From assembly GCA_017472925.1 (NCBI GenBank), contig JAFUNS010000011.1:1-46843 (forward strand): 46,843 bases of DNA, written 5' to 3'. Shown one piece after another: positions 1-6,444 of this stretch (position 1 is its first letter; each line of letters opens with the position of its first letter). A program made the position numbers and the translations under genes. Source of the DNA: Bacteroides sp. (GTDB taxonomy: Bacteria; Bacteroidota; Bacteroidia; Bacteroidales; Bacteroidaceae). Below the pieces are notes generated by a model, which was not told where the DNA came from, made no database searches, and saw only the letters and a list, made by a program, of their open reading frames with translations.

Positions 1-1
1 C

Positions 2-112
2 GGAATCTCACTTACTGATAAAACTCATTTGAAAGACCTCTTCGACAAATCAAATATCAACAATGTCAATGAACGATTCGGTTCTAGTGAACCAAGTTTG
101 TTTAATTTTTAA
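2..112 (+). CDS. C-terminal end of an unidentified protein (partial)
   Basis: An open frame enters from the left edge and ends at the TAA at 110-112, leaving 36 residues that finish in SLFNF. The tail is polar (Asp, Lys, Asn, Ser) with no recognisable motif. A hairpin follows at once and the next two small genes run the same way, so it may belong to the same accessory segment. I do not recognise the family, and with only the C-terminus visible the coding call rests on frame openness and context. Confidence 0.4.
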   Translation, partial: GISLTDKTHLKDLFDKSNINNVNERFGSSEPSLFNF

Positions 113-114
113 TC

Positions 115-133
115 GTCCACTTTTTTAGTGGAC
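115..133 (+). terminator. Hairpin after the partial gene, possible terminator
   Basis: Perfect 7-bp arms GTCCACT (115-121) and AGTGGAC (127-133) enclose a five-T loop, three bases after the stop at 112. No T-run follows the stem, so intrinsic termination is uncertain; it could instead be a processing or binding site. Confidence 0.35.
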
Positions 134-157
134 ACTAGTGACTTAATATATCAAATC

Positions 158-292
158 ATGTCAGACAAAGAAACTATAAAGCTGCATTTCTGCAAGAAAT
201 GCGAAAGACTCCTCGGCACAGAGAACTATTATCAGAGAACGGATTATTGCGAACTTCGTAACATGAAAGGAGGGAATCATGGCAAGAATTAA
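158..292 (+). CDS. Small CxxC protein, 44 aa, hypothetical
   Basis: ATG at 158 to TAA at 292 encodes 44 residues with a CKKC pair (residues 12-15) and another Cys at residue 31, which could hold a metal or form a half zinc ribbon. Its last 14 bases overlap the start of the DUF4373 gene at 279, the arrangement of translationally coupled genes, and the strong ribosome binding site of the downstream gene lies inside this frame. No family is recognised. Short length keeps confidence modest; the overlap and shared strand are the main reasons to call it real. Confidence 0.5.
   Translation: MSDKETIKLHFCKKCERLLGTENYYQRTDYCELRNMKGGNHGKN
266..274 (+). promoter_or_regulatory. Strong Shine-Dalgarno site for the DUF4373 gene
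   Basis: AAAGGAGGG ends four bases before the ATG at 279. Such a canonical site is unusual in Bacteroidales, where most genes in this window have none, and it supports the start at 279. It fits an accessory gene that may have come from elsewhere. Confidence 0.6.
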
Positions 293-1115
293 GAAGAAAG
301 GGCTGGATTATTTCCCCATGGGTGTGGAATTTGTAGGTAGCAGGGAAGTGCGCAGATTGGTGAAACGCGAGGGTGAAGGGGCCTATATGGTACTTTCCTT
401 CCTCATTTCCGACCTTTATGGAGGTAATGGATATTACCTGTCTGTAGACGAAGATTACTATGAAGATTTGTCCGATCGTCTTTTTACGATGGAGACAGAA
501 GATGTGCGCCGAATCGTGATTTATACGGTAGAGTTGGGCTTGTTCGATGCCCGCCTGTACAAGGAATACGGCATACTGACTTCGGTCGACATCCAACGGC
601 AATATTTGTTCAGCACCAAGCGTCGTTCGTGCACCGGCATCGACGAAAAATATTGTCTGATAGCCGAAGATACATCGGCCAATCCTCCGGCCGATTCTCA
701 GACAGATGCAACACCGGTCGAAGAGGTAAATGCAACGGAAAAGGGAATAAATGTAACAGAAACGGCCGAAAAGTACACTTCAACTGTACCTGGGTACACA
801 AAGCATAGCATAGCAAAGCATAGCATAGCAAAGCATAACTCCTCCTCTACGGGTTCCTCCAAACCCGTAAAGGAGTGGACGAAGGAGGACATTGATTGTT
901 TGGAGCCTCCGACTGACGGACAGAAACGGAATTTTGAGGGGTTGAAGGAGAACCTGCGGTTGTTCCATATCCCCATCCCCGAACAGTATGCCATCATCTG
1001 CAAGACGGGCTACGGCCTGATAGGACATCCCGTATGGAAGGGCTTTGTAGAGCTGCGTAACAAGTTCGGGAAGTTCCATTCACCCGGCCGCTTCCTGCTA
1101 AAACAATGCACCTGA
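279..1115 (+). CDS. DUF4373 (Lin1244/Lin1753 N-terminal) domain protein
   Basis: 278 residues. The first ~115 (from the KKKGLDYFPMGVEF motif through the YLFSTKRRS segment) match my memory of the Lin1244/Lin1753-like N-terminal domain (DUF4373), seen in Bacteroidales accessory and phage-like regions and resembling phage replication-initiation proteins. Residues ~120-195 form a low-complexity linker rich in Thr, Ser, Lys and His, including a KHSIA repeat encoded by the pentamer array at 800-839. A C-terminal segment (~195-278) with Trp and Phe residues may be a second small domain. The start is fixed by the Shine-Dalgarno site. A DNA-replication or DNA-binding role is inference from the family name only; the gene is probably mobile-element derived. 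Confidence 0.75.
   Translation: MARIKKKGLDYFPMGVEFVGSREVRRLVKREGEGAYMVLSFLISDLYGGNGYYLSVDEDYYEDLSDRLFTMETEDVRRIVIYTVELGLFDARLYKEYGILTSVDIQRQYLFSTKRRSCTGIDEKYCLIAEDTSANPPADSQTDATPVEEVNATEKGINVTETAEKYTSTVPGYTKHSIAKHSIAKHNSSSTGSSKPVKEWTKEDIDCLEPPTDGQKRNFEGLKENLRLFHIPIPEQYAIICKTGYGLIGHPVWKGFVELRNKFGKFHSPGRFLLKQCT
800..839 (+). repeat. Pentanucleotide tandem repeat inside the DUF4373 gene
   Basis: Eight consecutive 5-bp units of the form A(A/T)A(G/A)C: AAAGC, ATAGC, ATAGC, AAAGC, ATAGC, ATAGC, AAAGC, ATAAC. The higher-order period is 15 bp (AAAGCATAGCATAGC at 800-814 and 815-829), read as KHSIA KHSIA. Because 5 is not a multiple of 3, gain or loss of a single unit would shift the frame, while 15-bp changes would not. 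Confidence 0.9.
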
Positions 1116-1120
1116 TTTCT

Positions 1121-1147
1121 TGTCATCCTGAGTGGAGCGAAGGATCT
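1121..1147. repeat. Intergenic TGTCATCCTGAG-type element
   Basis: A 27-bp segment starting TGTCATCCTGAGTGGAGCGA, with short inverted arms ATCCT (1125-1129) and AGGAT (1141-1145). I recall near-identical text as a dispersed intergenic repeat in many unrelated bacterial assemblies. It lies just after the DUF4373 stop, so it might form part of its 3' end. Confidence 0.5.
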
Positions 1148-1160
1148 GTATGCATCACGA

Positions 1161-1287
1161 AAGTACTCTCATCGTATGGCGAGAGTACTCTCGTGAGGGA
1201 GTGAGAGCTGTCTCGTATGGGGTGTGAAAGCTGTCTCACAGTCGGGTGTGACTACTCTCGGATACAGATGAGAGTACTTACGTATCC
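1161..1287. repeat. Cluster of short palindromic repeats (GAGAG-TACTCTC family)
   Basis: This gene-free stretch carries at least six variants of one 12-16 bp motif: 1161-1172, a perfect 14-bp palindrome CGAGAGTACTCTCG at 1180-1193, GTGAGAGCTGTCTC at 1201-1214, GTGAAAGCTGTCTCAC at 1224-1239, GTGACTACTCTCG at 1248-1260 and ATGAGAGTACTT at 1268-1279. GGATAC (1260-1265) and GTATCC (1282-1287) bracket the last one. The segment 1116-1431 holds no convincing gene; besides these repeats it contains only the terminator described next. Confidence 0.65.
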
Positions 1288-1339
1288 GGTTTCGGTTCAG
1301 GATACAAAAGGACAATATATTGGTTCTCTATTCTTCAAC

Positions 1340-1384
1340 AAAAAAAAAACCGCTCACCTGAAGCCCGAAGGCTTCGGTGAGCGG
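1340..1384 (-). terminator. Rho-independent terminator of the xylan operon
   Basis: On the minus strand a GC-rich stem (outer arms CCGCTCACC and GGTGAGCGG, inner GAAGCC and GGCTTC; 1350-1384) is followed by a run of ten T residues (A-run 1340-1349 on the plus strand). It lies 47 bases beyond the xylanase stop, and is the only strong terminator found between GH43 and the end of the operon. Confidence 0.9.
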
Positions 1385-1431
1385 AGAAACATAGAATTTA
1401 TCAATAGATAAGGTTGTCTAAATTAAGGAGG

Positions 1432-3546
1432 TTAATTGCCACCTAAGCCATCGGCAAAACCTGCATAAGTATGCTTACGGTTGTAACCTTCATCCCAAAG
1501 GCCGATAGGTTCACCAGCTCTCCATCCACTGCCTGCAGGCGAATCGGTAGCTGCCCATTGACAGATACCCCATTGCTGAGCGGCAGGAATAATTTCGAGA
1601 TACTTAGAAACAACAAATGTATAAAGTTCAGCCATTTGCTTATGCTGTTCTTCTGTCAAGTTTGCTGTTGGAACTGAATTACCGTTAGCATCTACATAAC
1701 CCATATCAAGTTCGGAGATACGAACCAACTTTTTAGAGTTAGCCATGAGTTTGAACGACTCAACGATAGCATTCTTCTTGCTTTCCTGAGTAGCAGCATT
1801 GGCATGGTAAGAGATGTGCATTTGGCTTCCGATACCATCAATCTTAGTAACACCATCGGCTTCCCAACGTTCAATCCACTTGATAAGACTCTTCAGCTTA
1901 CCGTTCTGATCCCAATCGCTTTCGAGGTTGTAATCATTAACGAAGAGCTTGAGTTCACTTGGATTACCGCCGTTAGCTTCAAAGTGCTTGCGGGCACTTG
2001 CCACTGCTGTACGTACATATTCCAAATCGCCCATGTAGTCTTGCCAGTAGAAATTATTCTTGGCATCTTCTGCAGAAACATTCGAAGCTGATTGCAAAGC
2101 ATATACACCTTCTGCATCGGCATTGCCACCAGAAATAGCTTCATTGACAACGTCCCATGCCTTAACCTTTCCTTCCATAGCCTGCATCATACCGCCAATC
2201 CAACGGTCCATCGCCCAAATGAGCGTATCGCGTTTTTCCTCCGGAGTCAAAGGAATAGAGTTAAGCTTCATAATCTTCTTGAAAGTGATAGACTTCACAT
2301 CAAGTGTTGCCATAGCAGTTTGAGGCTTGAGAATAACATCAAACGCACCACCTACAACACCAGGGAACTTGAGTTTATACACATGTTGTCCGGCTTCAAC
2401 TGATATAGGTACGGTAATATTCTGAGCATCACCACCCCATCCATTCTGAATAGTAAGTTGTACACCACCTACTGTTTCAGAGGAAGTCATATCGAGATAA
2501 GCTACATAATCACCTTCATCCAGATTATTTTCACCACCCGGGAAGATAAAGAACTGCGACCAATCACCGGTAGGTACAAAATGAATAGCACCATTAATTA
2601 CAGGAGGTTCACATCCCATGGGATAGAATGGGAACTTACCATCAGTATAGGTCTTTTCAGTTGCATCCACTTCTACTTCTACAGCCATAGCCTCTTCATG
2701 AGTAATTTTTACCCATTTTACATCCAGTTCACCATCAAATGTACCCGGTTGGAATACAACAAATGCAGTTTCTGTAGTAATATCATTAAAGACTACAGAT
2801 TGTTCTTCCCACTCGGTTGATACTTTCATAGGACGACTTACTGTAGCTCCCCAATTACCCGACTGAATACCAATTTCACCAGCTTTAGAGGATTTTATCA
2901 TAGCTGTAACTTTATACTCCTTACCAACACTCACGTTGAAATTATCAACCATAAAATATTGATACCAACTACCAGGGAAAGAACTATGTAATACACCATC
3001 AATAATATCAGGAGTATATCCCATAACATAGAATGGATAAGAAGAGAATTGAGAATACTCCACCAACTTATCCTCAATAACATTTTTAGCATCCGGATCA
3101 ATATCGAGTTCCTTATCCTTAAGCAAACCATTAAGGAACTTGTTAGGTTGCTGAGCATGCCAAGCCAATGTATGACCATACACATTCAAACCAGCATCTG
3201 TAGCTGCACTAGCAAATGCTACAGCATTATCGAATGACATGTTACCTTTGTCGTCCACACAAGACGCCATCTTCATGGCATTACCGGCTACAGTTTCATC
3301 GGCATTTGAATTAACAAGTGCGTAAACAAGCTGCTGCTTGGTATATTCAGAAGCTGTAGTAGCAATACCCAACTTGAAGTTCGGATACTTTGCACGATCT
3401 ACATATTCCTTCAGGGGAAGATACTCTGCAAGATATTCATAACCTTCCTTCTGTGGATTGACACCGCTATATTCGCGGTCCCAAGTATCAGCACATGAAG
3501 CCAAGAATATGGCTCCAAGCGCTGCGAATATTAGTTGCTTTTTCAT
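1432..3546 (-). CDS. xyn10C: GH10 endo-beta-1,4-xylanase lipoprotein with inserted CBM modules
   Basis: 704 residues that cleave internal beta-1,4 bonds of xylan, probably at the outer surface. A lipoprotein signal ends LASC (Cys18). GH10 sequence begins at ~35 and reaches the HTLAWH strand (125-130), then is interrupted by ~270 residues (about 157-425) containing two related beta-sandwich units of carbohydrate-binding type (CBM4/9-like; each opens with an FYxMGxxPxxI-like motif at ~172 and ~307). The barrel resumes at ~430, with acid/base Glu469 in WDVVNE and nucleophile Glu612 in ISELD. This CBM-split GH10 at the end of a tandem SusCD operon matches Prevotella Xyn10C and its Bacteroides orthologs. 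Last gene of the operon, 14 bases after xusE. The gene symbol is by homology of layout. Confidence 0.93.
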   Translation of the reverse strand: MKKQLIFAALGAIFLASCADTWDREYSGVNPQKEGYEYLAEYLPLKEYVDRAKYPNFKLGIATTASEYTKQQLVYALVNSNADETVAGNAMKMASCVDDKGNMSFDNAVAFASAATDAGLNVYGHTLAWHAQQPNKFLNGLLKDKELDIDPDAKNVIEDKLVEYSQFSSYPFYVMGYTPDIIDGVLHSSFPGSWYQYFMVDNFNVSVGKEYKVTAMIKSSKAGEIGIQSGNWGATVSRPMKVSTEWEEQSVVFNDITTETAFVVFQPGTFDGELDVKWVKITHEEAMAVEVEVDATEKTYTDGKFPFYPMGCEPPVINGAIHFVPTGDWSQFFIFPGGENNLDEGDYVAYLDMTSSETVGGVQLTIQNGWGGDAQNITVPISVEAGQHVYKLKFPGVVGGAFDVILKPQTAMATLDVKSITFKKIMKLNSIPLTPEEKRDTLIWAMDRWIGGMMQAMEGKVKAWDVVNEAISGGNADAEGVYALQSASNVSAEDAKNNFYWQDYMGDLEYVRTAVASARKHFEANGGNPSELKLFVNDYNLESDWDQNGKLKSLIKWIERWEADGVTKIDGIGSQMHISYHANAATQESKKNAIVESFKLMANSKKLVRISELDMGYVDANGNSVPTANLTEEQHKQMAELYTFVVSKYLEIIPAAQQWGICQWAATDSPAGSGWRAGEPIGLWDEGYNRKHTYAGFADGLGGN

Positions 3547-3560
3547 TGTTAGTTCTATTT

Positions 3561-4589
3561 TTACTTGTTATAAATAGGAGCAAACTCCTCAAGCTTCACA
3601 CCAGAACGTTGCCAGATAAGATTATCTGTAGTTTCTGCAACATTACCGCCACCAAAGTCCACTTTGTATGACAAGTCGATCATATCGCGATCCTTTTGGT
3701 TCCAAGCTTTCTTTGCACCATCATCTTCCCATTTTCCTGAACCGGTAGCTGTAACACCAGGTGTCAAAGAAGATACAGTACAATTGTTGGAGCCATCAAA
3801 TGTCAACAACAAATCGGCTGTCATAGTCTTGGATGCGAACGGATAGCTCACAGTAAGGATAGATTCTGTCAAAGACTTGGTAGTGATTTGAATCACATTA
3901 CGAGTTTCAACAGTAGCAGCCTTACGTTCCTGAGTCTTGGTACCGGTTTCGTCGGTAATCTTGTCAGTACCTTCGGCCAACCAGTATCCTGAGAACTTGT
4001 TCAGATACTTCACACAATAAAGAACATAATCCATTGGCTTTACCTTCCAAGCGGATTCGTCGAAACGAGAAGGATTTTCCGCACCTTCGTTAGGAGTACC
4101 GGCAAGGATTTCGGTAAATCCCTTCTGGCTCTTCATTACCAAAGGAATAACGTATGTATTCTTAATCGCATCCGGATCATTAAAGAAAGCATCGGTAAGC
4201 TGTACTTCGGTAGTACCATTGAATGTGCCGTTGAACTGCAATTCAAGTGTAGAGAGCGAATAATAGCTTTCCGGCATTGCCTTTACAGAAGAACCATCGG
4301 CAAAAGTCAAGTTGTTTACAAGACTATTGTCTACAGCTACCTGTACCACTCCGTCAGAACCATTATAAGAACCACCAAAGGTAGCCTTAATTTGGCACTT
4401 GTGCTGCTTGTCGAGTGTAGTATCATACTCGTCATCGCCCATTACAAGTGTACGTACAGGATACTGATACGGGAAATAAACTGTCTGCTTTTCGAAGTCC
4501 GGGAATTCAATATCATCGTTCTCACAAGCAGTGAAACCGAGCGCCAAGACTGCGGCAAACATATAGTTGAATATATTATTCTTTTTCAT
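3561..4589 (-). CDS. xusE: XusE-like surface lipoprotein (DUF1735/DUF4361 type)
   Basis: 342 residues with a lipoprotein signal ending FTAC (Cys22). The remainder looks like the DUF1735-type N-terminal beta domain (~30-150, with the KQTVYFPYQYP segment and the SYYSLS motif) followed by a DUF4361-like C-terminal domain (~180-340). Proteins of this type occupy the SusE/SusF position of polysaccharide loci and are thought to be surface glycan-binding proteins. In the Prevotella bryantii xylan operon the gene between xusD and xyn10C is named xusE, the position seen here (27 bases after xusD, 14 before the xylanase). Xylan binding is inference; no binding residues can be named. Confidence 0.8.
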   Translation of the reverse strand: MKKNNIFNYMFAAVLALGFTACENDDIEFPDFEKQTVYFPYQYPVRTLVMGDDEYDTTLDKQHKCQIKATFGGSYNGSDGVVQVAVDNSLVNNLTFADGSSVKAMPESYYSLSTLELQFNGTFNGTTEVQLTDAFFNDPDAIKNTYVIPLVMKSQKGFTEILAGTPNEGAENPSRFDESAWKVKPMDYVLYCVKYLNKFSGYWLAEGTDKITDETGTKTQERKAATVETRNVIQITTKSLTESILTVSYPFASKTMTADLLLTFDGSNNCTVSSLTPGVTATGSGKWEDDGAKKAWNQKDRDMIDLSYKVDFGGGNVAETTDNLIWQRSGVKLEEFAPIYNK

Positions 4590-4616
4590 AATTACATTAT
4601 AAGATTTTATTAATAC

Positions 4617-6407
4617 TTACCATCCATAGTTCTGTTGGAGATTGCTCCACTTCATAATTTCAGAGTAAGGAATAGGTCCATAATACATATAATCCTTATA
4701 ATCACGCTTTTCAACATCGATAATCTTGTATTCAAGACTTCCGTCTTCAGCTGTTGTAATGCTTACGCCCTTAGCTGTTTCGTTCAAAGGAGCCATCCAA
4801 CGACGCAAATCCCAGAAGCGGTGATTTTCGAAGCAGAGTTCCAAACGACGTTCGTTGCGGATAAGATCGCGCATCTTGTCTTTGCTCATAGCGCATTCTT
4901 CAAGGTAAGAGTCACCATCGAGACCGATACCTGCACGGCTACGCAACGCCTTGATAACATCATAAGCCGAGTAAGAAGCACCACCTACCTTGGCCTTAGG
5001 ACCTTCGGCTTCATTGGCAGCTTCGGCATAATCCAAGAAGATTTCTGTAGCACGGATACGAATCTGCAAATGGTTGAAAGTTGAATTTTCATCATTACAA
5101 TTCACATCAGAGCGCAACAATTTTCTGAGGTAGTAACCGGTAATGGTAGACTTACCATTTTCCTTATTGATACCATCAAGTTTTTCAGAATCCTGTGCGG
5201 TATTGATAACAGCATTGTTATGACCAATAGTAGAACCATTCACAAGTACATACATTTTCAAACGTGGGTCACGACCTTCGTACGGGTTCTTGGCATCGTA
5301 TCCTGAGCCAGCAGCTGTAATAGGCATACCGTTCAACATAGGGAATGCATCTACCAAGTTCTGAGTAGGATTCACACGGCCGTTACCAAAGATAGAAGGA
5401 GGATAGTTATTCACTTCAAAACTTTGAGTCTTGTTGATATTGGCACGCCAGATAATTTCGGCTGGAGCTTCATCAGCAGCACCGAAGTTATTCAAGAAGG
5501 TAGTATTATCGAAAATCTTCCAACCATCTTGCTGCATGTTAGCCAAGCCACCAAAGTTTGCAAGACATTCTGCAGCCAACTTAGCAGCTTCTTGGTATGT
5601 ACAAGCACCAGACTTGCTATAAGCAGGAGAAGCAGCAAGAATAGCCAACTGAGCCTTGAAAGCAGAAATAATCTTACCATCGATTTTACCACGATGATGG
5701 TCACCGAATGCTTTGTTGTAACCAGTAATGTCAGCACCTATCTGGCTATACTTAGCAGGAAGCTGAGACTTGTCGCCAATTGACTTGTACTGAATAGGAA
5801 GATATTCAAGTGCCTTGTTCCAATCGGCCATGATCAAGTCATAGCATTCCTTGAAAGTCAAGCGGGCTTCATTGAAGTCTGAACCTGCATCTACATAAGC
5901 CAAATGCATAGGGATACCCAAGAGTTCACCACCTTGTTCAGCCATACCTGCATGTGCACGCAAAGCGTAGAAATGATGAAGACCACGAAGAGCGTATGCA
6001 TTACCCAAATAGTTGTCAATAAACATTTGATTGACGCTTTCTTCGGTATAAGACCATATTACCTTATCGGCATTGTCAATCATCAAGTTACAATATTGAA
6101 TAGCGTGGTAAGAACCTTCCCATGTATTCACCGGATTATTGTTTGCAGCCCATGCACCGGTAGCCATGCGTTTATAGCTGTTAGTTGCATCGTTTGAAAC
6201 AGCATCATCTGTAGCCAAGTCGGAGTTAGGACTATCACTATAAGGCAGCACCAAATAGGCATTATCAAGCACACCACGGGCAAAGTCAGCATCCTTATAC
6301 ATGGATGTGATATCCTGATTGTTCTCAATAGCCGGTTCGAAGAGGTCCTCACAAGAAGCGAAGGCCAACGTTGCTGCACTAAAAAGAATTATATTTTTCA
6401 GTTTCAT
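4617..6407 (-). CDS. xusD: SusD/RagB-family lipoprotein, second pair (XusD)
   Basis: 596 residues. The lipoprotein signal ends AFASC (Cys19), giving an outer-membrane lipoprotein that caps its SusC partner and binds oligosaccharide. The N-terminal helical TPR-like scaffold (~20-300) includes the ALRGLHHFYALRAHAG segment typical of SusD proteins, and the C-terminal RagB/SusD part has the DLIRNERRLELCFENHRFWDLRRW signature at ~520-545. Mature proteins of the family usually end in a hydrophobic/aromatic tail; this one ends NYGW. It follows xusC by 37 bases and precedes xusE by 27. Xylo-oligosaccharide specificity is inferred from the xylanase in the same operon. Confidence 0.92.
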   Translation of the reverse strand: MKLKNIILFSAATLAFASCEDLFEPAIENNQDITSMYKDADFARGVLDNAYLVLPYSDSPNSDLATDDAVSNDATNSYKRMATGAWAANNNPVNTWEGSYHAIQYCNLMIDNADKVIWSYTEESVNQMFIDNYLGNAYALRGLHHFYALRAHAGMAEQGGELLGIPMHLAYVDAGSDFNEARLTFKECYDLIMADWNKALEYLPIQYKSIGDKSQLPAKYSQIGADITGYNKAFGDHHRGKIDGKIISAFKAQLAILAASPAYSKSGACTYQEAAKLAAECLANFGGLANMQQDGWKIFDNTTFLNNFGAADEAPAEIIWRANINKTQSFEVNNYPPSIFGNGRVNPTQNLVDAFPMLNGMPITAAGSGYDAKNPYEGRDPRLKMYVLVNGSTIGHNNAVINTAQDSEKLDGINKENGKSTITGYYLRKLLRSDVNCNDENSTFNHLQIRIRATEIFLDYAEAANEAEGPKAKVGGASYSAYDVIKALRSRAGIGLDGDSYLEECAMSKDKMRDLIRNERRLELCFENHRFWDLRRWMAPLNETAKGVSITTAEDGSLEYKIIDVEKRDYKDYMYYGPIPYSEIMKWSNLQQNYGW

Positions 6408-6444
6408 AATTACTTTTCTTTTTAAAATTATCTTCTCTTACTAC

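Noticed and set aside
610-1079. Minus-strand frames with MLCYA repeats opposite the DUF4373 gene
   Set aside because: They are the antisense reading of the pentamer array, which is open in several frames by composition.
1116-1340. CRISPR array in the repeat-rich spacer
   Set aside because: The repeats are 12-16 bp, degenerate and unevenly spaced, without uniform spacers or cas genes nearby.
1217-1411. Open frame of 64 codons after the DUF4373 gene
   Set aside because: It runs through the palindromic repeats and the operon terminator and has no recognisable protein features.
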